Below, one piece after another: positions 36,914 to 47,899 of a DNA stretch of 64,000 bases. Every line of letters starts with the position of its first letter. Within the stretch, counting starts at the first letter, position 1. The notes below the pieces were generated by a model that was given only the letters and a program-made list of their open reading frames with translations, had not been told where the DNA came from and made no database searches. The DNA is from Adiantum capillus-veneris (lineage: Eukaryota > Streptophyta > Polypodiopsida > Polypodiales > Pteridaceae), in assembly GCA_014529385.2 (NCBI GenBank), contig CM043945.1, forward strand, positions 145,253,741 through 145,317,740, written 5' to 3'. The position numbers and the translations under genes were made by a program.

Positions 36914-38194
36914 CACTAGTTTGGTAACCTAACAAGACATAAAAGCGTTCTTTCACGGTTTTGGAAATATGTATCATATGTATCTATTTTTTGATGTCCT
37001 TAATATATCTCAATGATAACACCACACTTTATGTGAAAAAAATCAAAAACACTCATAACTCTTGATTTTATGGTCACGAGGAGCTCTTAAAGTTAAAAGA
37101 GTGCTCAATTTGACAAAAAATAACAGATTTACTAGGTGAACCCCATTTTACATGAGGTCAAAAATTCTCTAGACAATGAGATTATTTTTCTCTTAAACAT
37201 CAATGAGTTAATGAACAAATTCTATGGTTGTTATAGGCCCAATAATTTTCTTTTGAACATAGAATGAAGTACAAAAAAGGTGCATTTTTTCTTTTCTGTT
37301 GACCTATCATCAATGTTTCCATGTGTACACCCTTCATTATCTTTATGCCACTTTACACACTTTGGTTCTTTACTTTCATTTTTAAGCATAGAAAGCATCA
37401 AAACATGTCTTTCTAAGAGAATTTGGAACACATCTATGAGGTTCAAAAGCTGCACGAATGAAAAGATTGGCTTCCACAATGTGGCCTTCTATATGACATA
37501 TAAACCTATCAAGTTGCACCAAGTTGGAATTGTACACCTATATTTTAACGATATTTAGACCTAATTCTTAAATGTACCACATTTGTTGAGTGAAAGTTAG
37601 CAGCTTTAAGCCCACATAGTATTAAGTGAAAATGATTATGATTCTGGTAAGATAGAAAATCACTTTTGTCTTTGTGTTGTTTGCTATTTAGGGTCTTAGG
37701 TGTCCAAAACTCAAGGAAGAAGAGTAACTTAATGATAACTTCATAAACATGCTAAGAATTTCCATCTGATTACAAAAACACTTCCAAAATATTCATCAAA
37801 ATGTGAGTTTCACTTGTAATAAGCACATATAATTTTCTATAAATGGATCATAGATTCCAATTAATAGGCTTTCCATTTTATAAAAGCATAAAAACACCTT
37901 TAGAACTACCTATGCTAGCTATGTAGCACTTTAGAGGTTCCTAACCTGTATTTTAGGATGATCTAATGCCAATTTCATGAAAATTGGTCAAAAATAGCAT
38001 ATGTTTTTTTGGCTCAAATTAAGTTTTAAAATGCTATTCAAACTCAACTCTAAAGGTGGAATCAGTAGCCCCAAAAAATTCGAAGTTTTTTTCAACTCAT
38101 GTACTTTAGAACCTCCTTGGCATCTCAAGCAATAATGCTATAAATTTAGTGAGTTAAAAGGACACAAAAGTGTCATGTTATTATCGATCTAGTG
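36914..38194. mobile_element. Insertion with CACTAG/CTAGTG ends between TTAA sites
   Basis: Copy B lacks this 1.28 kb piece: alignment of A and B resumes right after it. The left junction is TTAA at 36910-36913 followed by CACTAG. The right junction is CTAGTG followed by TTAA at 38195-38198. The 10-bp inverted ends and the repeated TTAA mark it as a non-autonomous DNA transposon. CACTA ends suggest the CACTA superfamily, whose target duplication is 3 bp; a TTAA duplication would suit piggyBac. No transposase is coded, and the frames at 37231-37558 look like chance. Confidence 0.6.
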
Positions 38195-38198
38195 TTAA

Positions 38199-38734
38199 AA
38201 CAAATCAAAGTAGCCACTGCCACAACCAACAAAATTTCAATAACCTTAACGTGGATATACTTGGAAGTGACAACCCAAATAAGTGAAAAAACCTAAAGCA
38301 AGCGAACCCACGTATGAATGGATTTCAAAGTGCAAACCAGACGACAAACCCTAACCTACCAAGACAACATGGAAATGGAGACCAAAGCACCCAAATAGAC
38401 AACCTGCTCAACCGTCTCCACATCCAAAGTACATGTGGTTACACAAGAAAACACCAACAAAGGAAATCACAACAACGATACTCACCAAACAAACAAAGAA
38501 TCAAAGATGGAGTGCGCTATTTTAAAATTCTTTTGTTCGGATTACGTAATTTAGATGGAGCCTCGCCAACGAAATCCACTAAACAATCCATTCACTACCC
38601 TCATATTGCACAACGTATTGTTACCCCATGAATCTCCTCCATTGGCGTAATAGAGCTACATTACATGGCTTTGCATAGACACAATATTTGCACCCATGCA
38701 CATTGCACAGACCTTCATCCAGGACAACTCAAAA
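38199..38734 (+). other. 3' untranslated region of copy A, second part
   Basis: It aligns with 62270-62850 in copy B, including a GCCTCGCCA block. The 105-residue frame at 38314-38631 lies in the same conserved stretch but is not open in copy B, so it is probably non-coding. Confidence 0.5.
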
Positions 38735-38749
38735 CGGGAAAGGGGGAGT
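38735..38749 (+). other. Polypurine tract of copy A
   Basis: CGGGAAAGGGGGAG lies about 10 bases before the LTR start. Copy B has GGAAAGGGGGCAG at the same place (62850-62862). Confidence 0.65.
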
Positions 38750-39280
38750 AGCAATAGTTGTAGCAACCTGTTGCAAGATTATGAGTTGCAAGATGTTGAG
38801 AATTCATGTGTATAGTGTATGAAGTGTGTTTTTCACTCAAAAGTTCTTTTTCTATCAAGTTTTGCCTCTTATCAAGCATAATAATGAGCCATATTGACAA
38901 TTTTCAACAAACATGATGCCTAGAGTAAGAGTGTGTACACATGAGCATGTGGAATAATTTGGCTAAGTTTTGGCCAAATAATAATAAAATTTCTAGTAAC
39001 TCAACTAATGAAGATTTCAAACTTAATAAAATGAGTCAAGAGAGCCAAAACCAAAATATAAAAGAAAACACCAGATCAACAAAGCAAGAGCTTTGAGCAT
39101 ATCAAAATTGGAAGGATTTGGCACAAATCAAATATTGGGCCAACATATGACGGATCAAATGGAAAAAATCAAGGACAATTAGTGATCAGAAATCCAAATG
39201 ATTGGGTAAAGTCTGGGTAAGTCAAGCACATATAGGCAAATTAGGTCAAATCTAGACTTATTTTCACTTGCTAGAGTCAC

Positions 39281-39306
39281 ACGCGCGCGCGCGCACACAC
39301 ACACAC
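39281..39306. repeat. (CG)n(CA)n alternating purine-pyrimidine tract
   Basis: An ACACGCGCGC...ACACACAC run. At the equivalent LTR position copy B has a long GA array instead. Confidence 0.95.
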
Positions 39307-39599
39307 CTTTTGTGTGACCTAGAGCGAGTTGTTTCTTCCTTGCTTTCCATAAGCATTTAATTTGGACCACCAGAATCCACGAGATTTGATAAGTATGCTC
39401 ATATACCAACCTTTAACAATTGTATGTTTCCCACACTACACAATAAACACCAGAATGTCTGTAAAGATCAAGTCAAAGTCACAAAATTTGCAAAGTATCA
39501 AAGGCCAGTAGGGGGGTTAAATGGAGTCAAAATTAAAAAGGTTTACAAGTGGGCTCCCCAAGCAAAGGAGAATCCAACCATCCAATCAAAGGCAGGATT

Positions 39600-39638
39600 G
39601 GGGGTGGAACGTGGATCACAATCCATATTCCCCCACCT
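39600..39638. repeat. Hairpin in the copy A LTR
   Basis: GGGGGTGGAACGTGGAT can pair with ATCCATATTCCCCCACC across a short loop, with mismatches. Copy B has a better-formed version at 63852-63889. Confidence 0.6.
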
Positions 39639-40313
39639 TAGAATTCAAAAATATTTCACCTACGTAATCCTCTCCACATCGCCTACTCACTGCTGTGATT
39701 ACAGATTAAAAAAATTTTCAAACAGGGATTGTGATCCATGTATCCAACTATGTTAGATTCAGACCAAATTTTACCTATTGTTAGATCATAGGATGGGGGA
39801 GTGACTCTACAGAATTTAGTCAAAATGAAGTGCTCTAGACCCAAAACCTCCCCAAAATCTTAATATTTTAGTATGCAAGTCATGCCATTTTGACCCATGC
39901 AATGAAAATCTCATTCAAATACGAGAATATTATGACAAATAGCTTGGGGGACTTGTATGGAACCCTCGCCTCAAGTTTTGTGCAAATTGGGTCCAAAAGC
40001 ATTAGGAAGAGAATGGGGTCTAGGAGGGCCTCTTTATTTGGCAGTTTACTAAGGAATTCAAATCTTTAGTCATAAGAAAGTAATCAAAGGATAGCTTTTG
40101 AATTCAAACATGCAAAATGACTAGTTTATTTGAATTCAAATTTTTCTCAAAAATAGAATTTAAAATCTAGCCAGATAAAACCATATCATGTAACATATCT
40201 ATGGAAAGAGCTCGACGCATAGATTTCATGTCTATGATCTCTGTTTAAATCGGATATCATATTTGGGAGTTATAGAAGGCCAAAAATCATAAAATTATCC
40301 AACTTTTTTGTGA

Positions 40314-40336
40314 GGGGGGAGGGGGGGAGGGAGGGG
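40314..40336 (+). other. G-quadruplex-type G-run cluster
   Basis: G6-A-G7-A-G3-A-G4 gives four G-runs with single-base loops, inside the copy A LTR. Confidence 0.8.
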
Positions 40337-40418
40337 AAATGCATCCTTTGACCACTCTTACACATCTCTTACACACCCACCATTCTTGCACACATGGAGT
40401 ACACCTATTTGTCAAAAT

Positions 40419-40464
40419 GTTAATGACCTCCATAAGCTCATGTTAATGACCTCCACAAGCTCAT
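40419..40464 (+). repeat. 23-bp tandem duplication
   Basis: Two adjacent copies of GTTAATGACCTCCAYAAGCT plus CAT differ at one base. Confidence 0.85.
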
Positions 40465-41250
40465 GGAAAATAAAGAGGCCCTCCTACAGCCCATCCTCTT
40501 CTTAATGGATGGATCGCAATCCATGTACCTTAGGGACATATTTAGCAAATTCAGAGTCCACAAATCTTGTAGATGTAAAAATCATCAAGGAGTCAAAAAC
40601 CGGTGCAAAATTGTTTGAATTCCAAGAGATGTGCAATTTCAGAGTGTTAAAGTGCAAATTAGGTTTTTCAAGGGGTAAAGCCTTAAAGGAAAACAAAGAA
40701 TGAAAGAGAGATTAGTTAGCTGTAAGATCAGTGATGATACCCAATCCACGTGCGGAGTACGAGAGCAAGGTGGAGATCGATGATCCATTGATCACGTGGT
40801 ATGCAAGAAATTTGGATCTTTTTCGCATCCAAAGTCCCTTTTCCTAGTAGCAGGTGAAAATCTACTGTAAAAGAGTATAACCAATGCAATTTTTCTTTAT
40901 ATTTTGAAAAGCGTTCATCAATGTAATTGATGATCACCAATAAAGATAATCAATTGGTTGTGAATTGCTTCCCTTTGTGGAAAATAAAGAAACTAAAGTC
41001 CCTCTCCTTGCGAGAGTTCCATGGATGAGAATGTTGGTTAGTGAGAATTTCAAGGTTTGCGGATTTTTAATGAGGTTTTGAAAAATGTTGGATTCAAAGG
41101 GATAAAATTTTTAAATATATTGTAGAGTACGCTAGTTTTCTGAAGAATTAAGTGTCTTCTCCTGACACCTTACTGCTTCTTTAGTCATCTTTTGTTATAC
41201 ATTAAGAATGTCTCTACAACTAAATTTACTGCCTCTTTATTCATATTTTG

Positions 41251-41469
41251 TTAGTTATATACAAGGCTCACTTCAAAAAACTCACTCACGGGCACTTACA
41301 GTAGCCCGACAGCTGTCACTAGACTAGCGACTTGCAGTGCATGTACATGTGCTTGCTAAAGCAAGCTAAAAAACCCACAAAAAGAAAGCCCACACGCCCT
41401 TTTGACATCGGGCGTCATGTCCATATGTACAAATTTACAAAAAACGGGGTGTCAGAAATGCGCCCAGCA
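41251..41469 (-). repeat. 3' LTR of the Tat-type element
   Basis: It starts TGCTGGGCGCATTTCTGACA at 41469 on the minus strand and ends ATAACTAA. A weak purine-rich segment (GGCTGGGGTGTGG) precedes it. Confidence 0.85.
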
Positions 41470-41496
41470 TAGTTTGCCACACCCCAGCCTGCTAGA

Positions 41497-44400
41497 TCAT
41501 TCATGATTAGCAACACAAAAGAGATCCTGTAAACCACATGAGAGAGTCTTCACTTCATCTTCATCATTAGAAACACGATCAGAAAATTCTTCAAAAGAAG
41601 GCTCATCCTCAATCACAGTCATCAACCTTGCAATATACTTCTTCAATCTGTAGCCATTCACACGTGCTTTATGCGGGGTACCATCCAAGTCAGTAGGCTG
41701 ATATGTGCCATTTGGAAACCTGTTTAAGACCAAGAAAGGACCTTGCCACTTGATTTGAAATTTATTTTGAACAGTGCTATCAAGCTTACTATTGTAACGA
41801 AGCACCATGTCACCCTTCTTGATGTCCTTGTCCTTTACCTTATCATTGCCTTTGCTTGATTCTTCTTCAAGACCTGCTCATAATGCTCAAAAGATAACAC
41901 CCTATCCAATTGTACACATTGCAAATATAAAAGTCTTTCCTTGAATGCATCATCTTCAAGCTGGTATATCCACCTCAATAGGAAGTAAAGCCTGTTTGCC
42001 AAAAACTAGATGGAAAGGAGAAAAACCAGTACCTGATTTGATGGCAGTCCTGTAAGCCCATAGAGCACAAGGTAGCTCTAAATCCCAAGTCTTCTCATTG
42101 TTTCTTGTCATCTTTGTAAGCATCTTTATGAGCTCTCCATTAAACCTTTCATTCATGCCATTGCATTGGGGATAATATGGAGTAGTAAACCTGCGATGCA
42201 CATGAAGCTTCTCAAATAGATAATCCACCAACTCTCCCCTGAAACTTGGACCCTTGTCAGAAAGTAACTCCAATGGCATGCCAAATTTGCAGCAAATATC
42301 TTCATATATAAATAAGGAAACATCTTTACTCGTGATGTGCTTAATAGCTTTGGCTTCAAAAAACCTGGATAGATAGTCAATAGCAGTAAGTATGTAACAT
42401 TTGCCTCTAGTTGTCATAGGTAGAGGACCTATTGCATCAATACCCCACTTCTCAAACACATCATAAGCCACAATGGTGCCTCTAATTTATGATTTGAGAA
42501 CCCTATTTTCCATGCTTTGATACTCTTTACAAGACTTGCACCAATGATGAGCATCACGTTGAACACTTGGCCACACATAACCCTCCTGCAAGACTTTATG
42601 CAAAGTGATCTTTGAAGCAAAGTGACCACCACAAGAACCCTTATGATTCTCCTCTAAAATTTTGTAAATTTCCTCTTTCCAAGTCACTTTTGTCATCACA
42701 AGATCAGCCCCCTTCATATACAAGGCATCACCAAGTAGCACATACCTTTTGGCACGACGTAGGAAGGCGTACTTTTTTGGCTTCTCCAACTCTAATGGAA
42801 GCATACCTGTTTGTAGAAACTCTTCCTCCCGCTCTAAAGCTTCCCTTCCCAAATAAAGAGGAAAATCAGCCCTTATCACATACAATTGCCCAATTGAAGC
42901 TTGCGCTGCACCATGTTCTTCTTCATTTTGAGACCTGTCCACATGCCTTAAGCTCCAATATTCAAAATGCTTAAGCAGATTCTTCACTTGAAAACACATA
43001 TTTTTAAGCCTTGGATTCTTACTTTGCCACACCCCAAGTACTTGCTTAACCACCAAAAGCGCATCACCTCTTACCCTCACACAACGGATGCCAAGCTCAA
43101 GGCAAAGATTGAGACCTTTCTCCAAATTAGCATACTCAGCTTCATTGTTGCTTTGTGTGGTAAGCTTCAAACTCCTTTTAGTTATCAAAGCACCTTGAGG
43201 ATCATAGATTACCACACCTCTTGAAGCTTCACCATGCGCTTTCCTGTAAGAGCCATCAAAAAACAATAGATAGGCATTGTCTATGTCAGGAGCTTCCATG
43301 TGTTGCTTCTTCACTGTATCCTCCTTAAGAAGAAGAGGGATTTCCTTATAGGTAAGCAAATCAGCCAATGTAGCCCTTGTACTCACCTCAACAAGAAAAG
43401 AGAATTGGAATTCCTGTAGCTCCACAATCCACTTCATGAGCCTCTTTGACAAAGTAGGGCTATTCACCAATTGAGGTAGAAGAGTGTAGCTAGTGAGGAA
43501 TGTGAATGGTTTAGGGAGAAGGTAGTGCCTAAACCTTCTACATGCATAAATCACGCTTACCAAAATGAGCTCCACCTTAGTATAGCCTCTTTCCACCTCT
43601 AGCTTCACCCTGCTAGCACAATAGATAGGCTTCATGTAGTGGGAATTGTTGCCTCGTTGAAGAAGCATAGCTCCAATAGCATCCTCACCTACTGATGGAT
43701 TCACATAAAACTCCTTATCCCAATTAGGAGCTTGCATAGCAGGAAGAGAACCAAGAACCTCTTTGATACCTTGAAAAACCTCTTCACATTCATTTGTCCA
43801 TTGTAGAGGATCCAACCTTGCTACTTGTTATAGAGGATAAAGAATTTGAGAGGACAAAGGAATGAACCTTGCCATATACTTCACCTTTTGAATAAAAGTA
43901 GAAAGTTGCTTTGTATCTTTAGGTGATGGGAGGAGCACCAAAGCCTTCACTTTGTCAGGATCCGCTTCAATCCCATTCTCTGAGATCATATGCCCCAAAA
44001 ACTTCACTCTTGGTTGAGCAAGATGACACTTCTTTGGGTTGAGTTGACCTCCACTTTCATCATATTGCTTCAATTCCATCCCAAGCTTTGCACAATGATC
44101 CTTTCTAGAGCTATAAACACAAAAGTCATCAATAAGATCCTTCACAAACTTGCCAAGAAAGGGAGAGAACACCTTGTTGATGCGCTTTTGATACCACGCA
44201 CATCCATTCATAAGACCAAAAGGAAGCACCCAATAACAAAAGCATCCCCATGGCGTGATAAATGTGGTCTTCTTTCGATATTCTAAAGCCAAGGTGAGCT
44301 GAAAATATCCAAAGAATCCATCACATACGTTATACCTCTCATGCCGTGCAATAGAATCAAGTATATCATCTATGAAAGGAAGAGGGTATGGATCCCTCTT

Positions 44401-45581
44401 CATGGCTGCATTTAGAGGCTTAAAATAAACACATATTGTCCACTTTCCATCCTTCTTGGGTGTGACAACAACAGGACTCACCCATTCTGCAGTGCTCACA
44501 GGACATATGAAACCTGCTTCAAGAAGCTTGTCTACCTCTTCCTTTAAAGCATTAAGTTGTACCTGCCACATTCTCCTTAGCTTTTGGCGTACGGGCTGAG
44601 CTCCTTCCTTGATTGGAATGTGGATTTCCTCTCCCTTCAAGCCTCTAATTTCCTCATAAGAAGTGATGAATAATTGGGGAAATTGTTGTATCATATGTAG
44701 GTACTCACCCTTCTCATGACTAGTCAAGTCGGGAGACAACATACCTTGTATCAGCTCTTGTTTGACATTAGGTTGAACTTTGGGTTGCATCAGCTCTTAA
44801 ATTTTCTCATAAGTACCAGAGATATCTCATTCTCCATAAGGCCAAGAAATATTTGTTTCTCATCATGCTCTTCTTCAAGAAACAAGGAGGAAACATCTAG
44901 ATCAATATCGCTGCTATCTTCCACTTCACTGCCATCATCCCCATTGTCTTCTTCTTCACTTGAGTACTCTTCTTCATCACTTTTCTCATCAAAATCAGCA
45001 TCCAAAGATTGCTTGCTAGCCATGTCAAACCTCTTCTTATCGCCCCTTCTATTGTAGAGAGTGATGGTACCATGTCCCCAATCCTATATAGCTTTGGTTA
45101 AAAACCATGGTCTTCCAAGGATTAGAGGGAAATCATCAATACCGGTGGGCATAACATGGCAATTGACCAGCACTTTAACATCAAATACATCCACCTCCAA
45201 GTCCTTTACAACTCCCAAGCACCTCACCCTTGATTGGTTGGCAAGCTTTATGCAAAAACCTGAATTCTTCACCATGTTAAGTCCCAACTTTGATACACAA
45301 GCTTGAGTAATAAAACATACCTGTGCACCTCCATCAATATAAGCCTCTCCAATGCACTTCCTCTTATGCCATGCATCCATAGTAGGGCATATATCAGGTA
45401 GCTCATTCAAAGATAGGACTATCACTGACCCCCTTGTAGGCTCCTTCTTCATGGGGTTGACTACGTGCTTCCATTGCCTCTTTAACTTGGGACACATCTC
45501 CATGAGTTTCCCAAAGGTAACATAAGCCTTTCTACCCACCAAATATGCCCTTAAACTATAATTTGGTTGCCCTTCTCCCAA
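41497..45581 (-). pseudogene. pol of the Tat-type element (PR-RT-RNaseH-aRNH-IN)
   Basis: Protease at 45581-45084 has AYIDGGAQVCFI (active site D-G-G) and ends PLILGRPWF. An acidic linker follows (45023-44790). RT at 44790-43828 has TPKKDGKWTICV and catalytic LIDDFCVYS. The first RNase H (KEFYVNPSVGEDAIGAMLL, 43815 on) lacks its first catalytic Asp, as is usual in Tat elements. The second, archaeal-type RNase H (LLFFDGSYR, NNEAEYANLEKGL, VRGDALLVVKQ) keeps D-E-D. Integrase has the HHCC finger, then Asp in WGIDAIGPL, Asp in LLSDKGPSF and Glu in MNERFNGEL. The C-terminus ends NGYRLKKYIARL near 41640. In-frame stops: between PR and linker, near 43826, and near 42485; frameshifts near 44790 and at 41960-41810. 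Confidence 0.9.
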
Positions 45582-46858
45582 AGGAAATTCAGATGTATTG
45601 TAATGTTTCCTGGGCTTTCTCTTCTTCTTCTCTTTACCTGTACCTGTTTCAACCTGTTTCCCTCTTTTTTATGGCTGGGACTTGCATCACTCATGTCATG
45701 ATCTCTTGTAACCCTCTTATCTACAGGCATGACCATAGCTCCCAAATCATCCTCTTTCTTCTCCAAACGGATTATGCTTACCACTTTTGTTTTGCCCTTT
45801 TCTTCTGTTGTCAATCCACCTGGTCCTGCTTCCCCTTTAATCTCAATACCATAATCTTGAGCTCGAGAAGGAATTTGTGGAGGAAGAGGAAACATGTCAC
45901 CACCCATTCTCTTTGGCTTGTCACATTGAGGGCTTTTATGACCCCATTCACCACAATTGTAACATCGAAACATATCCCCTCTTCCAGCCATTCCTCTTCC
46001 TCTACTACATGTATAACCCTCATTGCTTCCATAACCACGTCTATATCCATAGCTTTGACCTCTTCCACCTCCCATCATATGCACACTAAGATTCTTCATA
46101 AGACCTACAACCTCTTGCATCTCCTTGCGAAAGGCATTCACATCATGAGAAGCTTGTTGATCATAACCTGGCTCCCTGATGAGGACCCTTGGTTGCTCTA
46201 CTTTTTTCACTTCAAACTTTGGCTCGACATTGATTCCAAGTTGATGAAGACGCTCTGCTTTCCACTCTTTATTCTTTGCAATTTCAACTACCTCCTCAAA
46301 GGTCCTTGGCTGCTTGAGCTCTACCTTCAAGCGTAGGTTACTCCTCAAACTTGCAAGAAACCTGTCCTTTTTCAACATGGTTGGAGGAATTTCAGCCCCC
46401 AAAGATGTACACCACTTTGCCCATAACGCATTGAATGCCTTCACAAAGTCTTCTATGGTTTGGCCTTCACCTTGTACTAAGCCTTGAATAGACTGCCATA
46501 CCTTTTGTGGGTCTTCCACCTGTTGAAAGTGTGTAAGAAAATCATGCCTTACCATTTCATAAGTCATAACTTGAGGAGGTTGGGCTGATTGCAGCTCCTT
46601 TTCGTAGCCTTCCAACCATTCCCTAGCATCTCCCTTCAAACAGAAGTAGAAGATTCGTAGCACCAACGTTGGGTCTTTCTTGTCACCAAAAAGGCAAGCA
46701 AACTCCATTCTCTCAATGAAGCCTTTAGAACTTTCATTTGATTTCCCACTAAAATCCAGAAAATTGAACGCCATGTCTTCCAAAACTTGTAAATTGAAGG
46801 TAACTTGAAGCCATTCCTCGGTGGCGGGCACCAAAACACTGTTGGGAAACAAGCACAC
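45551..46858 (-). CDS. gag of the Tat-type element
   Basis: An uninterrupted 435-residue frame. The N-terminal half has the retrotransposon gag core (FIERMEFACLFGDKK, LRIFYFCLKGDAREWLEGY, HFQQVEDPQKVWQSI, LASLRSNLRLKVEL). A Gly/Arg-rich segment and one CCHC knuckle (CYNCGEWGHKSPQC) lie near residues 300-315. The C-terminal part is basic. It overlaps the protease frame by about 30 bases in another phase, so PR-pol would need a frameshift or is itself shifted by mutation. The ATG at 46858 is the first in the frame. It probably could still make Gag. Confidence 0.8.
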   Translation of the reverse strand: MCLFPNSVLVPATEEWLQVTFNLQVLEDMAFNFLDFSGKSNESSKGFIERMEFACLFGDKKDPTLVLRIFYFCLKGDAREWLEGYEKELQSAQPPQVMTYEMVRHDFLTHFQQVEDPQKVWQSIQGLVQGEGQTIEDFVKAFNALWAKWCTSLGAEIPPTMLKKDRFLASLRSNLRLKVELKQPRTFEEVVEIAKNKEWKAERLHQLGINVEPKFEVKKVEQPRVLIREPGYDQQASHDVNAFRKEMQEVVGLMKNLSVHMMGGGRGQSYGYRRGYGSNEGYTCSRGRGMAGRGDMFRCYNCGEWGHKSPQCDKPKRMGGDMFPLPPQIPSRAQDYGIEIKGEAGPGGLTTEEKGKTKVVSIIRLEKKEDDLGAMVMPVDKRVTRDHDMSDASPSHKKEGNRLKQVQVKRRRRESPGNITIHLNFLWEKGNQIIV

Positions 46859-47493
46859 TAAAACACCTCTATAGCGATGTCAACCAAGAGCGTTGAAAGA
46901 GCACTACAAGAACACCAAAAGCCTTGGAAAATCCCTTTGAAACACCACCAATCCTATAAGTGCAGACCCTTGGGAATTTACTAGTTGTCGCCCACCCAAG
47001 AGACTATGTCACCTAGGAGCAAAACCCTGTCAAAGCAAGGATTTACAGCACACGCCGACCAATGCATATTAATACAAGAGCCTCTCCTTTCACAATAAAA
47101 TATCAAAAACCCACAACTTCAACATCAATTCCACAATTCATAGATACATGCCCTCCGAATTTGTCTACACACAATTTGCCACTAGGCTGCCATAGCCATA
47201 ACCTTGCAGAGAACTAGTCATAACCTGAAGAGCACAACTCCAATTGGGGCGCTTTAAATCTTGAAAAAAATATTGAAAAATGAATGGTGATAAAGCTGAA
47301 GATGACAAAAATTGATTCCATACGCCGCCATGAGAAAAACTGACGCGAACAGAAAGCTGTCCCAGCACGACTACACCTAGAGAAGGCTAGTTGGGGAAAA
47401 AAACTGCATCCAAAAGCACCAAGGAGACACAACGAGCTAAAACATGAAAATTTCTGATGTTTGTCTGAACGTTTTGAAGTTTGTACATGAGTT
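46859..47493 (-). other. Leader of the Tat-type element
   Basis: It lies between the 5' LTR and gag. I could not find a TGG-type primer site next to the LTR end. No gene is supported. Confidence 0.5.
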
Positions 47494-47711
47494 TTAGTTA
47501 TATACAAGGCTCACTTCAAAAAACTCACTCACGGGCTTTTACAGTAGCCCGACAGCTGTCACTAGACTAGCGACTTGCAGTGCATGTACATGTGCTTGCT
47601 AAAGCAAGCTAAAAACCCCACAAAAAGAAATCCCACACGCACTTTTGACATCGGGCGTCATGTCCATATGTACAAATTTACAAAAAACGGGGTGTCAGAA
47701 ATGCGCCCAAC
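47494..47711 (-). repeat. 5' LTR of the Tat-type element
   Basis: It starts TGTTGGGCGCATTTCTGACA at 47711 on the minus strand. Left and right copies diverge exactly at TTAGTT, fixing the interior end. The LTR ends in AACTAA rather than CA. Confidence 0.85.
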
Positions 47712-47899
47712 AACGTATGCTCGACTGCCGACAGGCAAGCATGAATATTTACAATGTGCACACGTTGCACCACATTTGAAACTCAAAACCACGTTTGAAA
47801 ATCTCCCAAATGCATGCATTTACATCATTTTGTACATATAACCATGCATATACGCACTACTTTGTACAAACAAAAATTGGTTTATCATCATTGCCCGAC

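Larger units (their letters stand above)
35993..41250 (+). mobile_element. Ty3/gypsy copy A (3' portion)
   Basis: It matches copy B: 36001-36700 pairs with 53786-54426 plus 61982-62030, and 38500-39800 pairs with 62640-63990. It holds the integrase C-terminus, the retropepsin-like domain, the 3' untranslated region, a purine tract and the 3' LTR. The left side is replaced by the 27-36 kb element. A 1.3 kb insertion sits at 36914-38194. The right end meets the Tat-type element at 41251. Confidence 0.75.
38759..41250 (+). repeat. 3' LTR of copy A (right end not defined)
   Basis: It starts TGTAGCAACC at 38759 and aligns with the copy B LTR at 62867-64000 up to about 39750; beyond that copy B leaves the window. 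It contains a CG/CA microsatellite, hairpins, a G-run cluster and a 23-bp duplication. It probably continues to the insertion point at 41250, but the true end was not found. Confidence 0.6.
41251..47711 (-). mobile_element. Tat-type Ty3/gypsy element, young
   Basis: Short LTRs of about 218 bp (41251-41469 and 47494-47711) bracket gag, PR, RT, RNase H, a second RNase H and integrase on the minus strand. I counted six mismatches between the LTRs, about 97% identity, so this is the youngest and best-preserved element here. Disruptions are few: stops between PR and RT, near 43826 and near 42485, and frameshifts around 44790 and 41950-41810. The second RNase H places it in the Tat lineage. Confidence 0.88.

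Noticed and set aside
36910-38198. A true piggyBac element, because of the TTAA flanks
   Set aside because: The ends read CACTAG rather than piggyBac-like termini, no transposase is present, and TTAA here may be partly part of the inverted repeat.
38314-38631. A 105-residue protein in copy A
   Set aside because: The same region in copy B (about 62400-62750) is not open, so it is more likely untranslated sequence.
46636-46839. Extra short frames within gag of the Tat-type element
   Set aside because: They are other-phase shadows of the 435-residue gag frame.
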